Origin: JAVZLH01 sp038883475
Lineage (GTDB): Archaea > Thermoproteota > Bathyarchaeia > Bathyarchaeales > Bathycorpusculaceae
NCBI GenBank assembly: GCA_038883475.1
Contig: JAVZMA010000004.1
Location: 18,694-82,693 of the forward strand
Length of the DNA stretch: 64,000 nucleotides
Reading direction: 5' to 3'
Every line of letters begins with the position of its first letter. Position 1 is the stretch's first letter. The notes under the pieces were generated by a model. That model did not search any database. It was not told the origin of the DNA and saw nothing but the letters and a program-made list of their open reading frames with translations. Of this stretch, positions 27,592 through 35,609 are shown piece after piece. A program made the translations under genes and the position numbers.

Positions 27592-27690
27592 TGGGCCGGG
27601 CCGGACTTGAACCGGCGACCTCAGCCTCGTAAGGGCTGCTTAAGGCTTGCCTTTTAGGCAAGTGTCCTAACCAAGCTAGACGACCGGCCC
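27592..27690 (-). tRNA. tRNA-Val(UAC) with a 24-nt non-canonical intron
   Basis: On the minus strand the acceptor GGGCCGG/CCGGCCC, D stem GTCT/GGAC, T stem GCCGG/CCGGC with loop TTCAAGT, variable loop AGGTC and discriminator A are all complete. A perfect five-pair anticodon stem CAGCC/GGCTG encloses the loop CTTACGA, anticodon UAC. However 24 extra bases (27639-27662, or shifted one base) separate position 26 from position 27. They contain the hairpin CTTGCC-TAAAA-GGCAAG. Removing them gives a normal 75-nt tRNA. CCA is not encoded. Position 37 is G rather than the usual A. Confidence 0.85.
27639..27662 (-). other. Intron in tRNA-Val between the D arm and anticodon arm
   Basis: The 24 bases fall at tRNA position 26/27 (or 25/26 if the last G rather than the A is kept). 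They form a six-pair hairpin and would need the archaeal splicing endonuclease acting on a relaxed bulge-helix motif. Exact cut sites are not determined. Confidence 0.7.
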
Positions 27691-27713
27691 ATTGTTGATT
27701 TAGAACTGTTTTG

Positions 27714-27725
27714 TTTTATTAAAAG
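27714..27725 (-). promoter_or_regulatory. Putative TATA box for tRNA-Val
   Basis: On the minus strand CTTTTAATAAAA is centred about 30 bases upstream of the first tRNA base, the normal distance for an archaeal tRNA promoter. It lies between the tRNA and the divergent ATP-grasp gene. Confidence 0.5.
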
Positions 27726-27808
27726 TTTGGTTTTGGAGCAAAAATATTAAGGCGTTTTTGACTATTGTTTGGACATGTAATTTGTTGATGCGATTTGATG
27801 GTGGAAAA

Positions 27809-28891
27809 ATGAAGAGAATTCTGGTTACAGGAGCGGGGGGACCCGCTGGAATAAATTTTGTCATGTCGCTTAAGATTGCACCTGAAAAAACTTTGGTTGT
27901 TGGAACTGAAGCAAACAGCTATTTTATTCACCTTGCCCCTACAGATAAGAAGTATTTGGTTCCAACCGCTGCAGAACCCAGCTACATCACCAAGTTGAAC
28001 GAGATAATACGAAAAGAGCGCATAGAGTTTGTTCACGCTCAGCCAGACATTGAAGTAGCTGCGATATCGGAAAACCGCGAAAAACTAGAAGCAAAAGTTT
28101 TCTTGCCCTCGAAAAAAGCTATCAGCGTATGCCAAGACAAGCTTGAATCAGCAAAAGTTTGGGAAAAAAACAACATCCCAGTTGCAAAATTTATAGAACT
28201 GCAAAACGAGAAAGATGTCAACAAAGCCTTTAAAGAACTCGGAAACCCCATATGGATTAGAGCGAGACATGGCGCCGGAGGAAGAGGAAGCACCCTTGCC
28301 TACAATAAAGACACGGCATTAGCGTGGATCAAATATTGGATATCTCGTGGAATGAACTGGCAATTCATCGCCCAAGAATATTTGCCTGGAAGAAATATAG
28401 GTTTTCATAGTTTGTGGAAAAACGGCGAACTAGTTGTGTCGATGGCTAGGGAAAGGATAGAGTATATTTACCCAAACCTTGCGCCTTCCGGCGTGACTGG
28501 CACTCCAGCGGTTCAGAGAACAATTCATGATGATAAGGTGAATGATGTGGGGACAAGGGCTGTTTTGGCCATAGACAAAGATTTTACTGGAATTGCTTGT
28601 GTCGATTTGAAAGAAAACAAGGAAGGGGTTCCATGCGTTACTGAGATTAACGCGGGTAGGATGTTTACGACGTCCTTTTTCTTTTCTTATGCCAGTAAGG
28701 TTTTGCGCGGGGACTATTTTGGGAACATACCGTATTTGTATGTTAAGCTCGCGTTCGGAGAACAAATACCGCATATACCGAAGTATAACGTTTTGCCAGA
28801 AAATATATACTGGATTCGCCATTTAGACGCACCAGCAAAAATCGTTAAAGACGGAAAAACCCTTGGACAAATGTATAAGTTGGGGGGATGA
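27809..28891 (+). CDS. ATP-grasp carboxylate-amine ligase-like protein
   Basis: The protein has an N-terminal pre-ATP-grasp Rossmann-like domain (RILVTGAGGPAGINF), the central ATP-binding region (IRARHGAGGRGST near residue 160) and the C-terminal metal-binding strand with VTEINAGR near residue 290. These proteins join a carboxylate to an amine or thiol using ATP; the substrate here is unknown. The start is ATG 27809, which gives the expected MKRILVTG beginning with GGTGG just upstream, in preference to upstream starts. It is the first of three tightly packed genes with a DUF354 protein and a sugar epimerase, suggesting cell-surface glycan work. Confidence 0.8.
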   Translation: MKRILVTGAGGPAGINFVMSLKIAPEKTLVVGTEANSYFIHLAPTDKKYLVPTAAEPSYITKLNEIIRKERIEFVHAQPDIEVAAISENREKLEAKVFLPSKKAISVCQDKLESAKVWEKNNIPVAKFIELQNEKDVNKAFKELGNPIWIRARHGAGGRGSTLAYNKDTALAWIKYWISRGMNWQFIAQEYLPGRNIGFHSLWKNGELVVSMARERIEYIYPNLAPSGVTGTPAVQRTIHDDKVNDVGTRAVLAIDKDFTGIACVDLKENKEGVPCVTEINAGRMFTTSFFFSYASKVLRGDYFGNIPYLYVKLAFGEQIPHIPKYNVLPENIYWIRHLDAPAKIVKDGKTLGQMYKLGG

Positions 28892-28895
28892 AAAA

Positions 28896-29891
28896 GTGAA
28901 AGTTTGGTATGACGCATGCACAGGCAAACAAGTAAGATATGGAGTTGCAATAGCAAGACGCCTTAGAAAACGAGGACACAAAGTAATACTGACCACGCGG
29001 AAACATCCGGACACGCTGGCTTTGGCAAATTTGTTAAAAGAAGATTTCATTGTTGTTGGGAAATATGACCCGCGTTCACCGCTTTCAAGACTCAAGGAAA
29101 GTGCGAAACGACAAATATTTTTCTGTAAGATATTTGAAAACGAAAAGCCTGATGTCGCCATCTCGCACCGCTCCGTGGAATTGTGCAGAGTTGCCTTCGG
29201 ACTGGGAATACCTAACATTTCAACGCATGATACTGTGCACGCGGAAGCCATAAACAGGCTTACAATGCCTTTAATCGATTATCTGGTTGTTTCAAAGGCT
29301 TTACCGAAAAATTCGGTTGAAGGCTATGGCATAAAAAAGATATTTTGGTTTGACGGCGTGGATGAAGTTGCTTGGATAAAAGAGTTTAAACCAGAAATCA
29401 AATACGAATATAAAAAACCATTAATTGTTGTTAGGGAACTTGAGGAAAAGGCTGCCTACGCCCAAGAAAAGGAAGACATAACTAAAACCTTGGCAAAAAA
29501 GCTTGCTTCGCTTGGAAACGTCCTCTTTCTACCACGCTACAGAAGAAAACCAATGAAAAATTTAATCGTTCCAAAAGAGTTTGTTGACTCCGCGAGCTTA
29601 GTTTCAAAAGCAGATTTGGTTATTAGCGCTGGAGGAACAATAGCTCGCGAAGCAGCATTACAAGGTATCCCAACAATAGTTATCTCTTCCTTTGGAAAAA
29701 TTTACGTCAACGAATACTTGGCAAAAAAGGGCTTTCCAATCTTCACAGTGCCAGCAGATAAAGCGCTTAGCTATGCAAAAAGGCTTCTTGGCGAAGTCTG
29801 GGATGTTAAAGACAAGTTGGAAAAACTTGAAAACCCAGTAGACATGATAGAGAGAATAATTGATGATGAAATTACTATGGTATCAAGGTGA
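28896..29891 (+). CDS. DUF354 family protein (glycosyltransferase-like fold)
   Basis: The product begins VKVWYDACTGKQVRYGVAIA and has later segments THDTVHAEAINRLTMP and ADLVISAGGTIAREAALQGIPTI, the second being the nucleotide-sugar-binding part of a GT-B fold. This is archaeal DUF354, usually found with polysaccharide or surface-sugar genes. The activity is not demonstrated. Start GTG 28896 lies 6 bases after a run of GGGGGG, which acts as the ribosome-binding site at the end of the upstream gene. Its end overlaps the epimerase gene by 4 bases. Confidence 0.82.
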   Translation: MKVWYDACTGKQVRYGVAIARRLRKRGHKVILTTRKHPDTLALANLLKEDFIVVGKYDPRSPLSRLKESAKRQIFFCKIFENEKPDVAISHRSVELCRVAFGLGIPNISTHDTVHAEAINRLTMPLIDYLVVSKALPKNSVEGYGIKKIFWFDGVDEVAWIKEFKPEIKYEYKKPLIVVRELEEKAAYAQEKEDITKTLAKKLASLGNVLFLPRYRRKPMKNLIVPKEFVDSASLVSKADLVISAGGTIAREAALQGIPTIVISSFGKIYVNEYLAKKGFPIFTVPADKALSYAKRLLGEVWDVKDKLEKLENPVDMIERIIDDEITMVSR

Positions 29892-30919
29892 TTTCGTGGA
29901 TGAGTGCTCGCGGAAAACGTGTCTTAGTTACTGGCGGCGCAGGTTTTATCGGCTCACACTTAGTTGAAGAATATTTAGTTAACGACGCGGAAAAAGTTGT
30001 TGTCTTCGACGATTTTTCCACGGGAACCATGAAAAACCTTGATGACGAGAAGGATAAAAGGTTAAAGATTGTTAAAAGCTCAATTTTAGATTCCACACAA
30101 CTCAATACCGTTGTTAAAAAGGAAAAAATCAACATCATAGACCATTTAGCAGCCGAATTAGAAGTTTACACGGGCATAAAAGACGCAGAGAAAGACGCAA
30201 AAATAAACATCCTAGGAACATTAAACGTCTTAAACGCGGCTTTAAGGAACAATGTCGAAAAAGTCTTGTTCGCTTCTTCGGGCGCTGTTTACGGACAAGC
30301 ACAGTATCTCCCAATAGATGAAGAACATCCTTTAGAGCCCCATTGGCCCTACGGGGTTAGTAAACTTGCCGCTGAACGCTATGTGCTGCAATATAACAAG
30401 CTTTTTGGCCTAAACACCACAGCCTTCAGATATGGCATTGTCTATGGCCCCAAAGAATGGTTTGGCCGCGTTTTAACCATGTTCATAAAAAGGATTTTTC
30501 TTGAAAATAAGCCACCTGTAGTTTTTGGCGACGGTTCACAAACTAGAGACTTTGTTTATGTGAAGGATGTTGTTAAGGCTCATATGTTGGCGATTGAAAA
30601 GCAAGAATCAGCGGGAAACGTTTTCAATATTGGAAGCGGGAAAGGCGTTTCTATCAAAGAATTGGCAAATATGTTGGTGAAGGCATCGGATAAGGGATTT
30701 GACATAATTTATGACAACCCAAGGGAAGGTTCAGCTTCGCATTTTCAGCCCGAGCGCATTAGGCTTCAAGGAGAATTGGTGAACTTCGTTTTAGATTGCC
30801 GTAAGGCTGAGGAAATCCTTGGATGGCGCCCGCAAACAGACTTTAATGAAGGAATAACCAAAGAGATTGAGTGGGTTTTAAAGTTCCCCGAAAGGTGGGC
30901 TGGGAAACCTAGAGTTTAA
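29888..30919 (+). CDS. NAD-dependent sugar-nucleotide epimerase/dehydratase
   Basis: The 343-residue extended SDR has the cofactor motif VTGGAGFIGSHL near residue 15, an ASSGAVYG segment and the catalytic YGVSKLAAE near residue 157. It ends with the substrate-domain signature GDGSQTRDFVYVKDVV. These motifs fit UDP-glucose/GlcNAc 4-epimerases and dTDP-glucose dehydratase-like enzymes. The exact sugar is not assigned. The start could be GTG 29888, overlapping the DUF354 stop, or ATG 29900. Its stop overlaps the convergent hexapeptide acetyltransferase stop by 4 bases. Confidence 0.88.
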   Translation: MISWMSARGKRVLVTGGAGFIGSHLVEEYLVNDAEKVVVFDDFSTGTMKNLDDEKDKRLKIVKSSILDSTQLNTVVKKEKINIIDHLAAELEVYTGIKDAEKDAKINILGTLNVLNAALRNNVEKVLFASSGAVYGQAQYLPIDEEHPLEPHWPYGVSKLAAERYVLQYNKLFGLNTTAFRYGIVYGPKEWFGRVLTMFIKRIFLENKPPVVFGDGSQTRDFVYVKDVVKAHMLAIEKQESAGNVFNIGSGKGVSIKELANMLVKASDKGFDIIYDNPREGSASHFQPERIRLQGELVNFVLDCRKAEEILGWRPQTDFNEGITKEIEWVLKFPERWAGKPRV

Positions 30920-31428
30920 GGAAGTTGGTTTTTTCTCGCCTCGATGAACGCTTTTCTCTTAGCCTCATACTCTTGCCGCGTCATCATATGTTTTGCGGGT
31001 ATACCCTTCACAACAGTTCCAGACGGCACATCTTCCGTTACTGTGCTTCCAGCAGCTACCACAGCGTTTTCGTGCACCGTAACGTTTGGGAGAATTGTCA
31101 CGCATCCCCCGATAACCACATTGTCCTTTATTATTGACGGCGTTAGGCATTTGCTATGTGGAAATCTGTCGTTTAACAGACTGCTGTTTGGTCCTATGAA
31201 AACGTTGTCGCCGAGTTTGCATTCGTTTGATATTGTTACATGAGCTTGTATGATGCAATTCCTACCTATTACGACGTTTTTGCCGATGTCGCAGAAGCTT
31301 CCTATCCTCGTTCCATCGCCGATTTTTGTGTTGTCACCTATGACAACATAATTCCAAACAACAACATCTTCGCCGAACTGGACATTCTTTCCAACTATTA
31401 CGCCTTTTCCAATTTTTGGCTTTGACAT
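30916..31428 (-). CDS. Left-handed beta-helix (hexapeptide) acyltransferase
   Basis: The 170-residue protein is built from repeats of the hexapeptide type [LIV]-G-x4, such as IGKGVIVGKNVQFGEDV and NTKIGDGTRIGSFCDIG. It continues through to VVAAGSTVTEDVPSGTVVKGIPAKHM, the standard C-terminal motif of WbbJ/maltose-acetyltransferase-like enzymes. It likely acetylates an amino sugar nucleotide such as a UDP-4-amino sugar. It is transcribed opposite to the sugar cluster and shares 4 stop-end bases with the epimerase. Confidence 0.88.
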   Translation of the reverse strand: MSKPKIGKGVIVGKNVQFGEDVVVWNYVVIGDNTKIGDGTRIGSFCDIGKNVVIGRNCIIQAHVTISNECKLGDNVFIGPNSSLLNDRFPHSKCLTPSIIKDNVVIGGCVTILPNVTVHENAVVAAGSTVTEDVPSGTVVKGIPAKHMMTRQEYEAKRKAFIEARKNQLP

Positions 31429-31512
31429 GGCGCCGCCTCACTTCGTTGTTTGTTGCGTGTTAGTTTAAATAGTTTGGCAGCAAATTTCTTTTTTCTGTGG
31501 AGGCTTCAAAGC

Positions 31513-32364
31513 TTGTCAGTAAAAGGGCGAGTTTTAGTCGTCGGCTTAGGCGATGTTGGGCGCTCGCTGTTTGAGTTGGTTAAGGAAAACGGGCGTTTTG
31601 TAGTTTACGGATTTGATGTTAACGAAAATAAAATGCGAGACATCGGGCAGAAGAGTTTACCAAGAGAAGTTGACGTAATGCACGTTTGCATTCCATGCCT
31701 TGACAAAAACACGTTCCTAAACGCGGTTGTTGGTTATGCGAAAAGATTTAACCCCAAACTGGTGATTATCGACAGCACCGTCCCTCCGGGAACAACCACT
31801 GAGGCATACAAGCGCATTAGCGGATGCCTCGTCGCGCATTCTCCTGTTCGCGGGGTTCATAAAAGCTTAGAATATATGAAGTGGGAGTTGAAGCGGTGGA
31901 CAAAATATGTGGGAGGCGCTACGGCAGAGGCTGCAGAGGCTTCAAGGAAACATTTTGAAGAATTAGGCTTGAAAACTAAGGTTTTAAAGAGCTGTTTAGA
32001 AACAGAGTTGGCTAAACTTTTTGAGACCACGTATAGGGCTTGGATGATTGTCTGTTTTCAAGAGATGCACCGCATTTCGAAACATTTCAATGCAGACTTT
32101 GATGAAACCGTGGATTTCCTAGAAGACACCCATCGAGTTAGGCTTGACAGACCAGTGATGTTTCCCGGAGTTATTGGCGGGCACTGCTTGATTCCAAACA
32201 CTGAACTTCTTTTGCAAAGTTATGATTCAGATTTTTTGCGTTTAATCTTGAAATCTAATGAAAAACGCAAAAAAGAAGTTGAAGATGAAAGCGTCCGAGA
32301 AGAAATTGAAAAAGTCAGAAAGAGAGTAGAGGCTTTAGAAAAGGAGTTATCTGGAAAATCTTGA
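31513..32364 (+). CDS. UDP-glucose/GDP-mannose dehydrogenase-like protein lacking the C-terminal domain
   Basis: The product has an N-terminal Rossmann motif (VLVVGLGDVGRSL), the DSTVPPGTT segment and HSPVRG. It also has the central-domain motif FPGVIGGHCLIPN, which carries the cysteine found in UDP-sugar 6-dehydrogenases. The C-terminal UDP-binding domain of roughly 130 residues is absent; instead the protein ends in a charged coiled-coil-like helix (about the last 35 residues). Start TTG 31513 follows GGAGG (31499-31503) by 9 bases. Whether it still oxidises a nucleotide sugar is unclear. Confidence 0.75.
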   Translation: MSVKGRVLVVGLGDVGRSLFELVKENGRFVVYGFDVNENKMRDIGQKSLPREVDVMHVCIPCLDKNTFLNAVVGYAKRFNPKLVIIDSTVPPGTTTEAYKRISGCLVAHSPVRGVHKSLEYMKWELKRWTKYVGGATAEAAEASRKHFEELGLKTKVLKSCLETELAKLFETTYRAWMIVCFQEMHRISKHFNADFDETVDFLEDTHRVRLDRPVMFPGVIGGHCLIPNTELLLQSYDSDFLRLILKSNEKRKKEVEDESVREEIEKVRKRVEALEKELSGKS

Positions 32365-32366
32365 AA

Positions 32367-33329
32367 CTAGCTTATTTCGCATCTTTTGAGTAAGCGGTTC
32401 CATCTTTCGTCTGTTATCCGTTGAATTTCATCAACTAGCTTTTCAAATTTCGGAGTGAACAAATGTCTAAAGCGTCCCTGCACCTGTAAGTATTCCTTCA
32501 CTGGCTTCTTCTTTTGCGGGTTTGATGCAAAGGCTTTGCTCGGCGGAGAAAGCTGGTACTTGCCATTTACAGCTTCCCACAACGGGAATATACATGTTTC
32601 CACAGCCAACCGTGAAAGCTCTATGGATTTGGATGGGTCACTTCTCCATCCGCGCGGGCACGGCGCGAAAACATGTAGAAAAGCTGGACCGTTGACTTCA
32701 AGTCCCTTTCTGGCTTTTTGAATCAGGTCTCGCCAGTAATAGGGTGAGGCTGTAGCTACATAGGGCATTTCATGAGCTACCATAATGTCGGCTATGGGCT
32801 TCTTATACTCCAGTTTGCCAGGCAAGACTGTGCCTGCCGGCGAGGTTGTTGTTGAGGCGCCTAAGGGTGTTCCTCCACTTCGCTGTATTCCCGTGTTCAT
32901 GTAAGCCTCATTGTCATAGAGCACAAACAGGAAGTCGTGTCCTCTTTCAACAGCGCCGGAAAGTGCTTGTATTCCTATATCGTAGGTGCCTCCGTCCCCT
33001 GCTATGGCGATTACGTCAACATGTTCGTGTTTTATTCTTCCCTTCTTCTTCATTATTTTGATGGCTGCCTCTATTCCTGAGGCGTTTGCCGCAGCGTTTT
33101 CAAAAGCCGTGTGCAGCCACGGGACAGCCCAAGAGGTGTATGGGTATATTGTGGAGACTACTTCCATACAACCTGTTGCGGTTGTCACTATTGTTGGTCC
33201 TCTTGTGGCTTTCATTATTAATCTCATAACTACTGCTGGTGCGCAGCCAGCGCATGCACGGTGCCCAGAAGTAAAAAGGTCTGGTTTTTCAGCTATGTCT
33301 TTTATTGTGAATTTCCATTCAGACTCCAT
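32367..33329 (-). CDS. porB: Pyruvate/2-oxoacid:ferredoxin oxidoreductase, beta subunit
   Basis: The 320-residue subunit contains the thiamine-pyrophosphate motif beginning GDGGTYDIG and ending YDNEAYMNTG, and the N-terminal CAGCAPAVVMR cysteines for a [4Fe-4S] cluster. It is the TPP-binding subunit that decarboxylates pyruvate. It is the last of four genes in order gamma, delta, alpha, beta on the minus strand, with 15 bases from the alpha gene. The gene set is that of heterotetrameric archaeal POR. A related 2-oxoacid specificity cannot be excluded. Confidence 0.93.
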   Translation of the reverse strand: MESEWKFTIKDIAEKPDLFTSGHRACAGCAPAVVMRLIMKATRGPTIVTTATGCMEVVSTIYPYTSWAVPWLHTAFENAAANASGIEAAIKIMKKKGRIKHEHVDVIAIAGDGGTYDIGIQALSGAVERGHDFLFVLYDNEAYMNTGIQRSGGTPLGASTTTSPAGTVLPGKLEYKKPIADIMVAHEMPYVATASPYYWRDLIQKARKGLEVNGPAFLHVFAPCPRGWRSDPSKSIELSRLAVETCIFPLWEAVNGKYQLSPPSKAFASNPQKKKPVKEYLQVQGRFRHLFTPKFEKLVDEIQRITDERWNRLLKRCEIS

Positions 33330-33344
33330 TTTTCATTTTCCTCC

Positions 33345-34589
33345 TTACTCCCTTAATCCGACATACCGTATCGGGTTTTCAACGCGCTTTGTCTTCAGTA
33401 TCTCTTGCAAGTCTTCGTAGATTTTGCGGATTTGGCTTGGGCTGGTGTCTCTTCCGCCGAGTCCGTAAATGTAGTTTACAATGTAGGGATGCTTTGGCGC
33501 GTCGTAAAGTGCGTGGCGAATTTCTTGAAAGACTTGTCCGCCGCGACCGCCGAAACTCATGCTTCTATCCATAACAGCCAAAGCCTTCACATTTTTAAGA
33601 GCGTTGATTATTTCCTCTAAAGGTAATGGTCTAAATGTGCGGATGCGAAGGAGACCAGCTTTTACGCCCTCTGCCCTCAACTCGTCCACGACTGTTTTTA
33701 CTGTTCCAGCGGTTGACCCTAGGCATATTATGGCTATTTCCGCGTCTTCAAGACTGTAAGGGTCAAGCAAACCATTACCATAACGTCTGCCACTTATTTT
33801 CGCATATTCATCATGCACCTGCGGGATTATTTTAAGCGCGTTTTTCATGGCTTCCTCCTGTTGCCGCTTGAACTCAAAATAGTAATTTGGAAACGCCACA
33901 GGCCCCATAGTCATGGGATATTCTGGATCAAGCTTAAATGGAGCCTTTTTTCCCTCATGTGTTAATACTTCGGGGAATCGGCGAACTCCAACAAACTTTT
34001 TAACAACTTCGTCTGGAAGCACGTTTACGTTTTCTAGAGAGTGACTCAGGATGAAACCGTCCAAGCCGACAATGACTGGCAAAAGAACTTCTGGGTTCTC
34101 AGCTATTCTAAAAGCTTGAATTATTGAATCGTAAACTTCTTGAGCGTTTTCAGCGTAAATTTGTATCCAGCCGCTATCTCGTTCGGCCATAGTGTCGGAC
34201 TGGTCTCCATGAATATTTAAGGGTGCAGATAGTGCTCTATTTGCTATTGCCATGACCACTGGTGCACGGCATCCAGAAGTTACAAACAACATTTCGTGCA
34301 TTAGAGCTAAGCCAGCAGAGGCTGATGCTGTGAAAGTTCTTGCACCAGTTAAAGACGCAGTTAGACATGCGGTTAGTGCGCTGTGCTCGGATTCTGTGCA
34401 GACAAATTCTGTTTCGACCTCGCCATTGGCTACATACTCACTGAACCTTTCCACAATTATTGTTTGGGGAGTTATGGGGTAGGCAGCCACAACATCCACA
34501 TCGGACTGCTTCACCGCGTAGGCAACTGCTTCGTCTCCGTTTAGGGCTAAAACCTCTTGTTTAACCACACTCTTCATTTCATTGCACAT
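33345..34589 (-). CDS. porA: Pyruvate/2-oxoacid:ferredoxin oxidoreductase, alpha subunit
   Basis: The subunit has the N-terminal segment LNGDEAVAYAVKQS, the YPITPQT motif typical of the alpha subunit, and a C-terminal transketolase-like domain (VMDRSMSFGGRGGQ near residue 350). With porB it forms the catalytic core making acetyl-CoA, CO2 and reduced ferredoxin. The open frame extends upstream to 34640, but the family start and the end of porD (stop at 34592) favour ATG 34589 or 34577. It is the third gene of the four-gene operon. Confidence 0.93.
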   Translation of the reverse strand: MCNEMKSVVKQEVLALNGDEAVAYAVKQSDVDVVAAYPITPQTIIVERFSEYVANGEVETEFVCTESEHSALTACLTASLTGARTFTASASAGLALMHEMLFVTSGCRAPVVMAIANRALSAPLNIHGDQSDTMAERDSGWIQIYAENAQEVYDSIIQAFRIAENPEVLLPVIVGLDGFILSHSLENVNVLPDEVVKKFVGVRRFPEVLTHEGKKAPFKLDPEYPMTMGPVAFPNYYFEFKRQQEEAMKNALKIIPQVHDEYAKISGRRYGNGLLDPYSLEDAEIAIICLGSTAGTVKTVVDELRAEGVKAGLLRIRTFRPLPLEEIINALKNVKALAVMDRSMSFGGRGGQVFQEIRHALYDAPKHPYIVNYIYGLGGRDTSPSQIRKIYEDLQEILKTKRVENPIRYVGLRE

Positions 34590-34591
34590 CC

Positions 34592-34876
34592 CTATTCCAG
34601 TTTCATTTCTATTGCTTTCACGGGGCATTCGTTGGCGCATATCCCACAGCCCTTGCAGAAGTTATAATCAAATTCTATGTCTCCCTTTTCAGGCTTCCAG
34701 TGGATTGCACCGTCTGGACAGAAGATAACACATAGCAGGCATCGGGTGCACTTTTCCAAGTCTCTTATTGGCTTGTAGGTTTTCCAGTCGCCAGTTAAAA
34801 ATTCAGTGCTTGGCTTCCAGCATACAGCTCCCATCGAAATTTCTTTCCAACCCTTTTCTTCAAGCTTCATTCGCAT
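34592..34876 (-). CDS. porD: Pyruvate:ferredoxin oxidoreductase, delta (ferredoxin) subunit
   Basis: The 94-residue subunit has two typical 4Fe-4S motifs, CTRCLLCVIFCPDG and CKGCGICANECP, each C-x2-C-x2-C-x3-C-P. It passes electrons from the catalytic core to ferredoxin. The start overlaps the end of the gamma gene by 10 bases and its stop lies 2 bases from the porA start, so all are translationally coupled. Confidence 0.94.
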   Translation of the reverse strand: MRMKLEEKGWKEISMGAVCWKPSTEFLTGDWKTYKPIRDLEKCTRCLLCVIFCPDGAIHWKPEKGDIEFDYNFCKGCGICANECPVKAIEMKLE

Positions 34877-35427
34877 CGTGCCTCCTCGTAAGCTTCTTTT
34901 ATAACGGCAAAATTTTTCTCGGCGACATCCCGCCTAAAACGCTCCATCACGGTTTTCTCGATGCTTTTTAGGCTAACCACACCTGTTGCGCGGGCAACAG
35001 CCCCAAGCATAGCCGTGCTTGTTATGGGCACTCCTAAAATTTTTATTGCAATTTCTGTGGCTGGAACAGTCCACACTTTACCCTTACTTGAATTAAGCAT
35101 ATTCCTAACCTCTGACGGTTTTTCTTTTGAATTAACCATTATTATTCCTTCTTCGCCTAGTCCTTCGGTAACTGGAACAGTTTTCAAAAGTGTTGGGTCC
35201 AAAACGACCACAACATCAGGGTTATAGATTGCACAATGTATTCTGATTGGCGCTGTGCTTATCCTTGTGAAAGCACTTACAGGAGCTCCCATCCTCTCCG
35301 GTCCAAATTCGGGGAAGGACTGAATGTACTTTCCTTCGCATATCGCTGCACGCGCTAGCAACTCGCTTGCAGTCCAAGCTCCTTGTCCACCCCTTCCATG
35401 CCATCTAACTTCAAGAATTTTCTTCAA
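34867..35427 (-). CDS. porC: Pyruvate/2-oxoacid:ferredoxin oxidoreductase, gamma subunit
   Basis: The product has the gamma-subunit signature WHGRGGQGAWTASELLA at the start and the later ATGVVSLKSIEKTVMERF region that closes the family domain. Start TTG 35427 gives the usual short lead (KKILEVRWHG), with GGAGAG about 8 bases upstream; an ATG 12 codons earlier at 35463 is an alternative. It is the first gene of the porCDAB set. About 180 bases of divergent intergenic sequence separate it from the radical SAM gene. Confidence 0.92.
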   Translation of the reverse strand: MKKILEVRWHGRGGQGAWTASELLARAAICEGKYIQSFPEFGPERMGAPVSAFTRISTAPIRIHCAIYNPDVVVVLDPTLLKTVPVTEGLGEEGIIMVNSKEKPSEVRNMLNSSKGKVWTVPATEIAIKILGVPITSTAMLGAVARATGVVSLKSIEKTVMERFRRDVAEKNFAVIKEAYEEARCE

Positions 35428-35609
35428 GGGATTTTCTCTCCAGTAGCCCTTCAACTTATTCAAGAACTTCCATATAACTTTTCTAGACAGATAAGGGTTA
35501 AATGTAATGCGTAAATACTAGATTTGGAGCTCGGTTGTTTCATTGGGGACATCAAAGTTTAAATTTTCAATTTTTGACATTCAAATTTTAAGGAAGAGGA
35601 GGCGGCATA

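Noticed and set aside
27628..27690. Reading of the tRNA-Val locus as a type II tRNA with anticodon AAA
   Set aside because: The CTTGC/GCAAG arm would give an A34 anticodon, which archaea avoid, and would leave an implausible variable arm; the CAGCC/GGCTG stem with UAC fits all standard lengths.
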